Shown: positions 1 to 8,653 of the stretch, in pieces
Layout: each line of letters opens with the position of its first letter
Position numbering within the stretch: the stretch's first letter is position 1
Origin: Planctomycetota bacterium
GTDB taxonomy: Bacteria > Planctomycetota > UBA8742 > UBA2392
Assembly (NCBI GenBank): GCA_003576915.1
Contig: QEVF01000002.1
Span: forward strand, 62,001 to 126,000
DNA: 64,000 nucleotides
Direction of reading: 5' to 3'
Position numbers and translations under genes: made by a program
Notes under the pieces: generated by a model
The model's database searches: none
Seen by the model: only the letters and a program-made list of their open reading frames with translations
What the model was told of the DNA's origin: nothing

Positions 1-291
1 CACACCTTCATCTGCGACCTCCACCGGGGACTCCTGCACCGGGGCCTCGGCCTCGGACATGTCGTCCATGGGCAGGTCCACGGCCTCCACGGCCTCAGGT
101 TCAAAGGCGGGCTCCGGCGGTGGCTCGGGCTTCCTGGGCGCGGGCGCTTTGGCCGCCGGTACCTCGACCGGCTTGCCGACGGCAATACCCTCTTCAGTCA
201 GACGCAGGTCGAGTCGCAGGGACTTTCCGGCCAGTTCGACATGTAGTGCGATCGAATCTCCTGGCCGCAGAATGACTTCTTGTGACGCCAT
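1..291 (-). CDS. Hypothetical protein, N-terminal part (cut by window edge)
   Basis: Reading leftwards from an ATG at 291-289, an open frame of 97 codons runs off the left edge, so only the N-terminus is visible. The start (MASQEVILRPGDSIALHVEL) looks like a small beta-rich domain of about 40 residues. It is followed by a low-complexity stretch rich in Pro, Ala and Glu, probably a disordered linker. GGCAAAGG just before the ATG could be a weak ribosome binding site. I do not recognise the family. It is divergent from the ABC ATPase gene, so 292-453 probably holds promoters for both directions. Confidence 0.5.
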   Translation of the reverse strand, partial: MASQEVILRPGDSIALHVELAGKSLRLDLRLTEEGIAVGKPVEVPAAKAPAPRKPEPPPEPAFEPEAVEAVDLPMDDMSEAEAPVQESPVEVADEGV

Positions 292-453
292 ACCTTTGCC
301 ACCGATGCTCGGCGTGGAGCGCAATGGGAGCGGAAAAGTGAAGTCGGGATTCTCTGTCGCAAATGCAAGCTGTGTCAAGTGCAAAGAAAACTAGCCGGGA
401 GGGCAGGCGCTGTGATTGATGTTGGCGTGGTCACTTCTTCATTGACCTGCCAC

Positions 454-1206
454 ATGATTGCCACGGTGTGCCCCGCTTGCTTGGATAGCCCCGTGCCAGA
501 GTCCCAGACACCTGCTTCCCTTGTTGCGCCGACCGTCGCCATTGCGGTGCGGGGCCTTTGCAAAGCCTATCCCGGCGGGATCAACGCCGTGCGCGACATC
601 AATCTGGACATCGCCCAGGGAGAGATGGTCGCCATCATGGGCAAGTCGGGAAGCGGCAAATCCACACTGCTGAATCTCATCGGCAGCCTTGATAAGCCCG
701 ATGCCGGCAGCGTCTCCTACCACGGCATCGACTTGCGTGAAGTTCGCGACCTGGCCCGATTCCGGAGCCGTGAAGTCGGGTTTGTCTTTCAACTTCACTA
801 CCTGCTTCCTCACCTCACCCTGCTGGACAACGTGGCTCTCCCCCTTTTCGGATTGCGCGATGCCCGGGACCGCGCCGCTGCCGCGCTGGGCGAGGTGGGC
901 TTGGCCCATCGGGTGCATCACGTTCCCGGCAAGGTTTCCGGCGGTGAGAGACAGCGGGCAGCCATCGCCCGTGCCATTGTCAACAACCCGCGCGTATTGC
1001 TGGCTGACGAGCCCACGGGAAACGTGGACAGCGTAACGGAGGCTGCGTTGCTTGAGTTGTTCCAAGGCTTGCGCACACGTCATGGCATGACTCTGGTCGT
1101 GGTCACCCATGACCGTTCCGTTGCGGCGCGTGCCGACCGCATCATCCACATCAAGGACGGCGCCATAGACCGTATTGAGCCAGGCCAGGGAGGCCCCAAG
1201 CCGTGA
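454..1206 (+). CDS. ABC transporter ATP-binding protein (LolD/DevA-like)
   Basis: This is an ATPase subunit of the LolD/MacB/DevA type, which energises export or lipoprotein release at the inner membrane. From the ATG at 454, Walker A (GKSGSGKST) lies near residues 63-71. It is followed by the Q-loop (FQLHYLLPHL), signature VSGGERQR, Walker B (VLLADEPTGN) and the switch His (VVTHD), so it looks catalytically complete. No permease is adjacent; it overlaps the cytochrome c gene and heads the his gene run. The start is uncertain: GTG at 379, ATG at 454 and GTG at 493 are all in frame and none has a clear Shine-Dalgarno. The conserved domain begins about 28 residues after 454. Confidence 0.85.
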   Translation: MIATVCPACLDSPVPESQTPASLVAPTVAIAVRGLCKAYPGGINAVRDINLDIAQGEMVAIMGKSGSGKSTLLNLIGSLDKPDAGSVSYHGIDLREVRDLARFRSREVGFVFQLHYLLPHLTLLDNVALPLFGLRDARDRAAAALGEVGLAHRVHHVPGKVSGGERQRAAIARAIVNNPRVLLADEPTGNVDSVTEAALLELFQGLRTRHGMTLVVVTHDRSVAARADRIIHIKDGAIDRIEPGQGGPKP

Positions 1207-1658
1207 AGATGCTCATGTTCCTGGCCGCGGCGGCAGTGCTGCTGGCGGTTGCCTGCGGCGGAAACTCCAGTCCGGCTGCCCATCGCGCTGCGGGGGGCGA
1301 TGAAGGCGCTGCTGCCGCCTTGGTGGCCCTGCCCACGCCGGAGGAGCAGAAGGCATTGAGTGTCCGCGGAGAAGAGGTGTACAAGAAGTTCGTGTGCGGC
1401 TCCTGCCATGCGCCGGGCAGCGACCGCCAGGGGTTGACGGGTCCGCCTCTCGGCAAGACGGCCGAGCGCCATCTGGCGCGCCAGAAGGGCGACGAGTTGG
1501 CCGTTCGCCGCTGGTTTTGGTCCCACGTGCGCAATCCCGAGGCGCACCCCGGCATTTACCACGGCGACAGCGCCTACAGCGCGAAGATGCCCGGGTACCC
1601 GCAGATTCCCGATGAAGAGCTTCGCGCGCTGGTTGAGTTTCTGATGACGAAGCGGTAA
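1203..1658 (+). CDS. Lipoprotein c-type cytochrome (class I, single haem)
   Basis: A secreted monohaem cytochrome, presumably an electron carrier facing the periplasm. The 151-residue product starts with a hydrophobic signal ending in a lipobox (LAVAC, Cys18). It has one haem-binding CGSCH (65-69) and a likely axial Met129 in AKMPGYP. The GTG at 1203 overlaps the preceding stop; GGGAGG about 10 bases upstream favours it over the ATG at 1209. hisZ starts 10 bases downstream, so it appears co-transcribed with histidine biosynthesis, an unexpected partner. Its redox partner cannot be inferred from the window. Confidence 0.82.
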   Translation: MKMLMFLAAAAVLLAVACGGNSSPAAHRAAGGDEGAAAALVALPTPEEQKALSVRGEEVYKKFVCGSCHAPGSDRQGLTGPPLGKTAERHLARQKGDELAVRRWFWSHVRNPEAHPGIYHGDSAYSAKMPGYPQIPDEELRALVEFLMTKR

Positions 1659-1668
1659 TAACTCCGCC

Positions 1669-2772
1669 ATGCCTCAGCCCAGGACAACCAACGCCCGGGA
1701 CCTCGCATTTGTGCCGGGCACCGAACTCGTGTTCGGGCCCCAGGCCGCACGCCGACGCCAGGTCAGCGACACCATCGCCAGGGTCTCGCGGGGATGGGGT
1801 TTTACCGACATCATCTTGCCGTCCTTTGACGACCGCCGGACCTTCGAGGGTGGCGATGCCCACGACGCCGACCTTTACCGCTTCATGGATCGCGAGGGAC
1901 GTTGGCTGGTTCTGCGTGCGGACTTCACTCTCATTGCGGCCAAGGCGCTGGCTGTGGAACTGCGGCGCGAGCCGAGAACCATTCGCGCGAGCTACGAGGG
2001 GCGCGTCTTTCGCTTTCAGCCCTCGGGACATGGCGCCCGTGTGGAGCAGAGCCAGCGCGGCCTTGAGTGGGTCAACGCGCCGGGCTCGACCTTTGACGCC
2101 GCGACGCTCTGCATTGCGGGCGAATGTCTGTCGGCCCTGGGGCTGCATGATGCTGTGCTGGTCATCGGACATGCGGGCTTCATCGGAGCGGCGCTGGGCG
2201 AGAAAGGGCGCGGTGACCGCGCCCTGCTGGAGGCCCTGGACCACAAGAATCCGGCTCGCATTCATGAACTGGCCAGACGGCGCGGCCTTGATGCCGCGCG
2301 AACAGAGCTGCTTGCGCAGTTGCCCGGCCTTTGTGGAGGCGCAGAGGTGATTGCCCGTGCGCGCAAGATCGCCCCCGAACCCGAGGCCCTCGGTGCCCTT
2401 GATGAGCTGGAGGTGCTGGCGCGCATGCTCAGGGAGAGCGGCGCGGCATTGAACGTACTTTACGATCTGGGGGAGGTACGGCAGTTCAGCTACTACAGCG
2501 GCATGATGTTCAAGGTCTATCACCACGGAGTAGGCGACGATCTGGGCGGTGGCGGTCGATACGACCGCCTGTTTGACCGTTACGGGCTCGACGTTCCAGC
2601 CATCGGCTTTGGCTTTGACCTGGCGCGCCTGACGGAAGCGTTGCCCCGTACAGAGGTCAACGGCGCGGCAACCGCGACGTTTGCCTCTGCCGGACAGGGT
2701 GCCATCGCGCTGCGGATGCTGCTGGAGGCGAGGACGCGAGGCGAGCAGGCCATTTTGGCGGGAGAGCCGTGA
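1669..2772 (+). CDS. hisZ: ATP phosphoribosyltransferase regulatory subunit HisZ
   Basis: HisZ is a histidyl-tRNA-synthetase-like protein that pairs with short-form HisG and makes it active and feedback-sensitive to histidine. The 367-residue product has the class II synthetase-like fold, including a motif-2-like region (ASYEGRVFRFQP) and the GGGRYDRLFDRYG motif near residues 298-310. It lacks the C-terminal anticodon-binding domain expected of HisS. It is immediately followed, with a 4-base overlap, by a short HisG, exactly the expected partner. Stand-alone HisS is less likely because of length and context. Confidence 0.9.
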   Translation: MPQPRTTNARDLAFVPGTELVFGPQAARRRQVSDTIARVSRGWGFTDIILPSFDDRRTFEGGDAHDADLYRFMDREGRWLVLRADFTLIAAKALAVELRREPRTIRASYEGRVFRFQPSGHGARVEQSQRGLEWVNAPGSTFDAATLCIAGECLSALGLHDAVLVIGHAGFIGAALGEKGRGDRALLEALDHKNPARIHELARRRGLDAARTELLAQLPGLCGGAEVIARARKIAPEPEALGALDELEVLARMLRESGAALNVLYDLGEVRQFSYYSGMMFKVYHHGVGDDLGGGGRYDRLFDRYGLDVPAIGFGFDLARLTEALPRTEVNGAATATFASAGQGAIALRMLLEARTRGEQAILAGEP

Positions 2773-3413
2773 TGCTGCGCATGGCCCTTCCAACGGGACG
2801 GATACTGAAGGATGCCGAGCGCTTTCTGGCGTCGGCAGGCTTTCCTCCGGTCGAGAATCTGTCCCAGACTCGCAAACTGATGGTTCCCAGCCAGTGCGGA
2901 CGCCTGGAGTATCTGCTGGTCAAGCCCGTGGACTCTCCGCTCTACGTTGAGCAGGGCGTGGCTGAACTGGGCGTTTCGGGCAAGGATGTGCTGATGGAGC
3001 TGGCGCCCGACATCCTTGAACCTCTGGACCTAGGTTTTGCTCGCTGCCGCATGGTGGTGGCGGGCCGCCCGGAAATCCGCCGTTCCCTGGATAACACGCT
3101 GAGCCCAGTTCGTGTTGCGACCAAGTACCCCCGCGTTGCACGCCTGCACTTTGAGAAGCTCGGCGTGCCCAGCGTGATTCTGAAACTTTCAGGCAGTGTC
3201 GAAATCGGCGCGGTGCTTGGGCTCAGCCATTACATCGTCGATATTGTCGAAACAGGCACCACATTGCGTGAGAATGGTCTGGTGGTACACGAAGAGGTGG
3301 CCCAATGCAGCGCCAGGTTTGTTGTCAACCGCGCGGCATTCTACAGCCATCTTTCGGAAATCGGCGCCATTCTGGAGGCATTCAAGTCGGCAACGGAGAA
3401 GGCACATGTCTGA
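2769..3413 (+). CDS. hisG: ATP phosphoribosyltransferase, short form (HisG)
   Basis: Catalyses the first step of histidine synthesis, ATP + PRPP to phosphoribosyl-ATP. At 214 residues it is the short form without the C-terminal regulatory domain, which fits the adjacent hisZ. The PRPP loop DIVETGTTLRENGL is near residues 158-171, and the N-terminal MALPTGRIL is typical. A GTG at 2769 overlaps the hisZ stop; ATG at 2772 is an alternative start. The end overlaps hisD by 8 bases, so translational coupling is likely through the run. Confidence 0.93.
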   Translation: MMLRMALPTGRILKDAERFLASAGFPPVENLSQTRKLMVPSQCGRLEYLLVKPVDSPLYVEQGVAELGVSGKDVLMELAPDILEPLDLGFARCRMVVAGRPEIRRSLDNTLSPVRVATKYPRVARLHFEKLGVPSVILKLSGSVEIGAVLGLSHYIVDIVETGTTLRENGLVVHEEVAQCSARFVVNRAAFYSHLSEIGAILEAFKSATEKAHV

Positions 3414-4803
3414 CCCCGTCAACATCTACGAGATCGGCAGTCCGGAGTTCAACGCCTTCTTCAAACGCATGCGCGAGCGGGCTGACACGGGCGGTAGCCC
3501 CACGGGAGACGTCAACAGCCGGCTGCTCGCCAGGGTACGGGAGAGCGGCGACAACGAGTTGATCCAGTTTGCGGAGCACTTCTTCGAGGGCCTGCACCCC
3601 TTCGCCGAAGCCACGGTAGAGCGAGTTCTTGACCTTGTTTCAAAGCATGGCGACGCGGCACTGACGCAACTCACGCGGGTGTTCGACAGCTATCCGCTGA
3701 CCAGCGCCACCATCCGAGTCTCGCAGAAGGACCTCGACGCGCTTGCCCTCAAGGCAGACCCTGAGTTGCTCGAAGTCTGCCGCAGGGATGTGCTTCCGCG
3801 CCTGACGCGCTTTCATGAGCGCCAGAAGCAGGAAAGCTGGCAGATCGAGGAAAAGGGCGGAGGCGTGGGCATTCGTGTGCAACCCCTGCAGCGGGTGGCC
3901 CTGTACGTGCCCGGCGGAAAGGCCTTTTACCCCAGCTCGTTGATGATGTCTGCCGTGCCGGCCAGGGTTGCGGGCGTCAGGGAGATTGCCGTCTTCACAC
4001 CTCCGGGGGCGCTGGAACAGACTCCTTTGATGGCGGCCCTGCTCAAAGAACTCGGCATCAGCGAGGTCTATCGGTTGGGCGGCGCGCAGGCCATTGCCGC
4101 GGCGGCTTTCGGCACGGAGAAGGTCGCGCGCGTGGACAAGATCGTGGGTCCCGGAAGCGAGTTCGTGGCTCTGGCCAAGCGTATGGTCTTTGGAAGGGTT
4201 GACATTGACAACGTGGCGGGTCCCAGTGAGGTCGTGGTGCTTTTTGACGGCAGCGCCAACGCGGCCTGGGTGGCGGCGGACATGCTCGCGCAGGCGGAGC
4301 ACGACGAGCTGGCGGCGGCGGTCGGCGTCACTGACAGCGCCGAAGCGGCACAGGCGGTTGTGGCCCAACTGGCAAGGCAGCTGGCGGGCCTGCCGCGCGA
4401 GGCCACGGCCAGGCGCAGCCTTCAGAATTTCGGCGGCATCGTTGTGGCGCCCAGCATGGGCTTCGGAATCCGCTTTGCCGATACATTGGCGCCTGAGCAT
4501 CTCGAGATTCTTACAGAACAGGCCGAGCAGCACGCCGCCCAGGTCAAGAACGCGGGCGCCATCTTCGTGGGCCCCTATGCCCCAGAGGCCTTTGGCGATT
4601 ATTGTGCCGGGCCCAACCACGTACTGCCCACGGTAGGCACGGCCCGCTTTGCCAGTGCGCTCAGCGTGGGGGACTTCCTGCGTCAGGTCAGCATCATTCG
4701 GGGCAGCGCGGAATTGCTGGCGGCCCATCGGCAGGCCATCGTGAAGCTGGCGCGCGCCGAAGGCCTGGAAGCCCACGCCCGCAGCGTCGAACTGCGCTCC
4801 TGA
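3406..4803 (+). CDS. hisD: Histidinol dehydrogenase
   Basis: Zn-dependent, NAD-linked four-electron oxidation of histidinol to histidine, the last pathway step. The 465-residue length from the ATG at 3406 is normal. Visible signatures are YVPGGKAFYPSS, the metal-site segment QAEHDE, the catalytic Glu-His pair in LAPEHLEIL, and GPNHVLPT near the C-terminus. The open frame extends further upstream, but the internal ATG overlapping the hisG stop gives the canonical N-terminus. No missing catalytic residue was noticed. Confidence 0.95.
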   Translation: MSDPVNIYEIGSPEFNAFFKRMRERADTGGSPTGDVNSRLLARVRESGDNELIQFAEHFFEGLHPFAEATVERVLDLVSKHGDAALTQLTRVFDSYPLTSATIRVSQKDLDALALKADPELLEVCRRDVLPRLTRFHERQKQESWQIEEKGGGVGIRVQPLQRVALYVPGGKAFYPSSLMMSAVPARVAGVREIAVFTPPGALEQTPLMAALLKELGISEVYRLGGAQAIAAAAFGTEKVARVDKIVGPGSEFVALAKRMVFGRVDIDNVAGPSEVVVLFDGSANAAWVAADMLAQAEHDELAAAVGVTDSAEAAQAVVAQLARQLAGLPREATARRSLQNFGGIVVAPSMGFGIRFADTLAPEHLEILTEQAEQHAAQVKNAGAIFVGPYAPEAFGDYCAGPNHVLPTVGTARFASALSVGDFLRQVSIIRGSAELLAAHRQAIVKLARAEGLEAHARSVELRS

Positions 4804-4823
4804 AGCTTCACCCGGAATACCCC

Positions 4824-5912
4824 ATGAGTGAAAACACCCTTTCTTTCCTCAAGAGGCAGCTCAAGGACATCGTCGGCGGATACAAGCTGGACGTGCCAGA
4901 ATGTCCGATCAAACTCAATCAGAACGAGAATCCCTACGACTGGCCCTCGTCCCTGAAGCAGGAAGTGTTTGAACGGGTCCGGGACGAGGCCTGGAACCGT
5001 TATCCACCCTTTGTTCCGGCGGACTTCACATCACAGGTAGCGCGGCACGTCGGTGTCGAGCCCTCTCAAATCCTGGTCGGCAACGGCAGCAACGAACTGA
5101 TGTACGCTGTGTTCGCCTGTGTGCTGGAGCCGGGTCGGAAGCTGGTGATCACCCAGCCGACCTTCACGCTCTACTCACTATTGGGCAAGGTGTTCGGCGC
5201 CGAGGTCGTCGACGTTCCCCTGACCTCGGACATGCAGTTCGACATTGCGGGCATCGAGAAGGCGGCCCAGGGCGCTTCCGTGGTGGTTATCGCATCCCCC
5301 AACAATCCCACCGGATCGGTCATCGAGCCGACTGACCTCGAGCACCTGGTGGCGGGCAATGCCGCGCTCTTTGTGGTGGACGAGGCCTATTTTGACTTCC
5401 ATGGCGAGTCCGCCCTGGAGTTGACGCGGACCTACCGCAACGTGGTGGTTCTCAGGACCTTTTCGAAGGCCTTTGCCACGGCTGGGCTGCGATTTGGTTT
5501 CATGGTTGCGCACCCTGATGCATTGCCTTTTTTCGCCACGGCCAAGTTGCCCTACAACGTAAACATCTTCACGATGGCGGCCGTGGAAGTCGCCATGGAG
5601 CATGCCGTGACCCTCAAGGGACGCCTGGAGGAGATCAAGCGGGAACGGGAGAGGGTGCTGCGTGTGCTGAAGGGTTACCCCTCGATCCGGGCTTTTCCCA
5701 GCCGCGCCAACTTCGTGCTCTTTGAAACAGACCGTCCGGCGCGCAAGGTCTGGCACAGCATGGTGCGGCGGGGCGTTCTGATCCGGGATGTATCAAGTTA
5801 CCCGGGGCTGAGTCGAGCGCTGCGCGTGAGTATTGGGCGGCCGGAGGAGAATGACGCGTTCCTCAAGGCCCTCGAATATGCGATGGTGGAAGTCGCCCCG
5901 GAGGGTCCATGA
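4824..5912 (+). CDS. hisC: Histidinol-phosphate aminotransferase
   Basis: PLP-dependent class I/II aminotransferase converting imidazole-acetol phosphate to histidinol phosphate. The 362-residue product has the substrate-end motif LNQNENPYDWP, SPNNPTGS, the Asp/Tyr pair in DEAYFDF, and the PLP lysine in TFSKAFATAGLRFG. The ATG at 4824 gives the normal length, although the frame is open upstream inside hisD. It is linked to hisB by an ATGA overlap. The position inside a his operon makes HisC much likelier than another class I aminotransferase. Confidence 0.93.
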   Translation: MSENTLSFLKRQLKDIVGGYKLDVPECPIKLNQNENPYDWPSSLKQEVFERVRDEAWNRYPPFVPADFTSQVARHVGVEPSQILVGNGSNELMYAVFACVLEPGRKLVITQPTFTLYSLLGKVFGAEVVDVPLTSDMQFDIAGIEKAAQGASVVVIASPNNPTGSVIEPTDLEHLVAGNAALFVVDEAYFDFHGESALELTRTYRNVVVLRTFSKAFATAGLRFGFMVAHPDALPFFATAKLPYNVNIFTMAAVEVAMEHAVTLKGRLEEIKRERERVLRVLKGYPSIRAFPSRANFVLFETDRPARKVWHSMVRRGVLIRDVSSYPGLSRALRVSIGRPEENDAFLKALEYAMVEVAPEGP

Positions 5913-6514
5913 GCAAAGCCAAGGTCAGCCGCAACGGCAAGTGCGAGCGAAAGACGCGCGAAACCAGCATTTCAGCGTCGGTCGAGATTGACGGCGAGGG
6001 CCGTTACGAGGTCAATACGGGCATCGGTTTTCTTGACCACATGCTTGAGTTGTTCGCACGTCACGGCCTGTTCAACTTGCGCGTGACGTGCAAGGGGGAC
6101 CTGCACGTCGACGCGCACCACAGTGTTGAGGACATAGCGATCGCCCTGGGAGAGGCATTCAGGCAGGCGTCGGGCGACAAGAAGGGCATTCTGCGCTACG
6201 GTTACGCCTACATCACCATGGACGAGTCTCTGGTGCGTGCCGCGCTGGACCTCAGCGGACGGCCCTATCTGGTTTGCAACCTGGGCACGCTCAAGCGCGA
6301 AGTGGTCGGCGGCATGCCCACGGAAATGGTCGAGCATTTCTTTCGCAGCTTCAGCACGCACTTCCCCATGAACCTGCACATAGATCTGCTGCGAGGTGAG
6401 GATACCCACCATATCATCGAGGCCGTGTTCAAAGCCGTAACCCGGGCCCTGCGAGCCGCCTTGATGACGGATTTGCGTGAGGCAGGTGTTCCCAGCACAA
6501 AGGGCGTGTTGTGA
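5909..6514 (+). CDS. hisB: Imidazoleglycerol-phosphate dehydratase
   Basis: Dehydrates imidazole glycerol phosphate to imidazole acetol phosphate. It is the monofunctional 201-residue form; the N-terminal histidinol-phosphatase domain of enterobacterial HisB is absent. The metal-binding signatures LDHMLELFARHG and DAHHSVEDIAIALGEA and the second-half DTHHIIEAVFKA are intact. Because the phosphatase domain is missing and no HisN/HisJ gene lies nearby, the histidinol-phosphatase step must be encoded elsewhere. Confidence 0.95.
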   Translation: MSKAKVSRNGKCERKTRETSISASVEIDGEGRYEVNTGIGFLDHMLELFARHGLFNLRVTCKGDLHVDAHHSVEDIAIALGEAFRQASGDKKGILRYGYAYITMDESLVRAALDLSGRPYLVCNLGTLKREVVGGMPTEMVEHFFRSFSTHFPMNLHIDLLRGEDTHHIIEAVFKAVTRALRAALMTDLREAGVPSTKGVL

Positions 6515-7125
6515 AGCGCTCCGTCACGGTCATCGATTCAGGCATCTGCAACCTGGGAAGCATCGCCTGCGCGCTTCAGCGCGCGGGGGCAGACGTGGAG
6601 ATCACCAGCGAGCCCGAAGTCCTTCATCGTGCTGACAGGCTGATTCTGCCGGGGGTGGGCAGTTTTCCGGCGGCTATGGAGGCCCTGCAGGTCCGCGGTC
6701 TTGTGACGGCGCTGAGAGCCTTCGTCGCAAGCGGGCGCCCCCTGCTTGGCATCTGTCTGGGGATGCAGTTGCTGCTCGAGGAAGGCGAGGAGTTCGGCCA
6801 CACGGCGGGATTGGCGTTGATCCCCGGACGGGTCCGCATGTTTCGGGCAGGAGCCCTGCGCATTCCGCACATGGGTTGGAATCAGGTAGGCGCCAGGCGG
6901 CCAGACCCGTTGCTTGAAGGTGTTGACGGGCGCCACTTCTATTTCGTGCACAGCTACCTGTGCCAACCCCGCGATCCGCAGGACGTGCTGGCGGTTACGG
7001 AATACGGCGAGACATTCGCTTCGGTCATCCGGCGGCAAAATGTCTGGGGCGTTCAGCCTCACCCGGAGAAGAGCCAGCGTGCCGGGCTCAGGCTGTTGTG
7101 CAACTTCCTGGAGTCTTGCCCGTGA
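6511..7125 (+). CDS. hisH: Imidazole glycerol phosphate synthase, glutaminase subunit HisH
   Basis: Class I glutamine amidotransferase that supplies ammonia to HisF. At 204 residues it shows the oxyanion segment LPGVGSFPAAM, the nucleophile Cys in GICLGMQLL, and the catalytic His-Pro-Glu in QPHPEKS, so the triad is complete. The GTG start overlaps the hisB stop, and its own stop overlaps the hisA GTG. Its partner hisF lies two genes downstream, separated by two hisA-like genes. Confidence 0.93.
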   Translation: MKRSVTVIDSGICNLGSIACALQRAGADVEITSEPEVLHRADRLILPGVGSFPAAMEALQVRGLVTALRAFVASGRPLLGICLGMQLLLEEGEEFGHTAGLALIPGRVRMFRAGALRIPHMGWNQVGARRPDPLLEGVDGRHFYFVHSYLCQPRDPQDVLAVTEYGETFASVIRRQNVWGVQPHPEKSQRAGLRLLCNFLESCP

Positions 7126-7850
7126 GACTGACGTTGTTACCCGCCATTGACCTGCGTCATGGAAAGGTTGTGCGCCTCACCCAGGGTGACGCCGGGCGCG
7201 CAACCGTTTACAGCGATGACCCGGTCAGGCAGGCACGGGAGTTTGAGTCTCAGGGGGCGGCCTGGCTGCACGTTGTCAACCTTGACGGCGCTTTCGGAGA
7301 AGCCTCGCAGAACATGGCCGTGGTGCGCGAAATATGCCGCGCCGTTCGTCTGCCCGTGCAGTTCGGCGGCGGACTGCGTGATGAGCGTGCCGTCTCGCAA
7401 GCGCTGGAGTTGGGAGTGGCCCGGGTCATCCTGGGTACCGTCGCCGTCAAGGAGCCGCACCTTGTAAAGTCTCTTGCGCCGAAGCTGGGTGATAAGCTGG
7501 CCGTCGGAATTGATGCCAGAGGCGGTATGGTGGCTGTGGAGGGCTGGGTTGCGGCCAGTGAACTCACAAGCCAGGAACTCGCCGGGCGCATGATGGACGC
7601 AGGCGTCCTGCGCTTCATCTACACGGACATTGGCCGTGACGGCATGCTGTGTGGACCCGATCTGTCCGGGGCCAAGACCCTGCAGGCGCTGGGGTGCAAG
7701 GTGATCGCGTCGGGCGGGGTGGGCAGCCTGGACCACGTTGCGGATGCCGCCCGTGCCTGCGTGGAAGGGTTGATTGTGGGAAAGGCTTTGTATGAAGGGC
7801 GATTTACCTTAAGACAGGCAGTGTCGGTCGTAGAGTCCACTGGAGCCTGA
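7122..7850 (+). CDS. hisA: ProFAR isomerase HisA (canonical copy)
   Basis: A TIM-barrel isomerase converting ProFAR to PRFAR. The GTG at 7122 overlaps the hisH stop, giving 242 residues, normal for HisA. Catalytic elements are intact: the first Asp in PAIDLRHGKVVRL, the second in GIDARGG, and TDIGRDGM on the third critical loop. Phosphate-binding GGGLR and ASGGVG are present. This is the functional copy by motif content; compare the divergent paralogue 25 bases downstream. Confidence 0.93.
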   Translation: MRLTLLPAIDLRHGKVVRLTQGDAGRATVYSDDPVRQAREFESQGAAWLHVVNLDGAFGEASQNMAVVREICRAVRLPVQFGGGLRDERAVSQALELGVARVILGTVAVKEPHLVKSLAPKLGDKLAVGIDARGGMVAVEGWVAASELTSQELAGRMMDAGVLRFIYTDIGRDGMLCGPDLSGAKTLQALGCKVIASGGVGSLDHVADAARACVEGLIVGKALYEGRFTLRQAVSVVESTGA

Positions 7851-7875
7851 ACAGGCTCCGTACCGAGGATGAGCC

Positions 7876-8652
7876 ATGAGCAGCTTCACCGTTTATCCCG
7901 CCATTGAGTTGCGCGGCGGAATGGGTTTGCGCTACGAGAACATGGGCATGGGCACGCGGGCAAGCCGCGTTGATGCCGTGAAGCTTGCACTTGAGTACGA
8001 GAAGGCGGGCGCCCCCTATATTCATCTGGTGAATCTGGACGGGCCCTTTCTGGTGGGGGAGAGTGAGCATGGCGGCAGTGTTCTTGCCGGTGCCAATCAC
8101 AACCTGGAAACCATCGAGGCCATGGCAAAGGCTGTGAAGACCCCGCTGATGTTCGGTGGGGGCCTGCGCGACATCAACAGCGTGATGAAGGTGCTCTCCA
8201 TCGGCATCAGGCGTGTCGCCCTGGGGACGGCGGCCATGCGCAATCCGGACCTGGTGAAAAACGCCGTCAAGCTCAACGCGGAAGCGGTGGTGTGCGCCAT
8301 CGATGGCCGCAACGGCCTTTGCGTGGCCCAGGATTGGGTCAAGATCAAAGACATGCGTGTCGAGGAGCTGGCGCGGCATATGCGCACCGCGGGAGTCAGA
8401 CACTTCATCTACCAGGACGTGCAGACAGACGCGGCAAGCAGCGGCCCGGAACTGAGCGCCGCCCGCCGCATTGGAGAGCTTGGCGTCAACCTGATAGTGG
8501 CTGGCGGCGTAAGCGAGCTGGCGCACGTGCGGCAGGCGGCTGCGACGCCGGGCGTGAGCGGGGTGCTGGTGGGCAAGGCGCTGGCCCAGGGCAAGTTCAC
8601 CTATGCACAGGCCGTTGAGGCCGCAGCGGCGGGACAGAAGGAACGCAAGTAG
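7876..8652 (+). CDS. Second, divergent HisA-like TIM-barrel protein
   Basis: A 258-residue HisA-family barrel ([26 protein letters not shown]) lying directly between hisA and hisF. It differs at active-site positions. The first catalytic Asp of PAIDLR is Glu (PAIELR). The loop after strand 1 lacks the usual G-D-Y/A pattern and is longer. The Thr of TDIxRDG is Gln (YQDVQTDA). The central Asp (AIDGRNG) is kept, so it may be an altered-specificity isomerase or a non-catalytic partner. GAGG sits 8 bases before the ATG, giving it its own good ribosome site. The overall call is secure; the function is unknown. Confidence 0.8.
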   Translation: MSSFTVYPAIELRGGMGLRYENMGMGTRASRVDAVKLALEYEKAGAPYIHLVNLDGPFLVGESEHGGSVLAGANHNLETIEAMAKAVKTPLMFGGGLRDINSVMKVLSIGIRRVALGTAAMRNPDLVKNAVKLNAEAVVCAIDGRNGLCVAQDWVKIKDMRVEELARHMRTAGVRHFIYQDVQTDAASSGPELSAARRIGELGVNLIVAGGVSELAHVRQAAATPGVSGVLVGKALAQGKFTYAQAVEAAAAGQKERK

Positions 8653-8653
8653 C

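Noticed and set aside
3640..4776. A long minus-strand frame opposite hisD
   Set aside because: It is antisense to hisD with no recognisable domain and is typical of shadow frames in GC-rich coding DNA.
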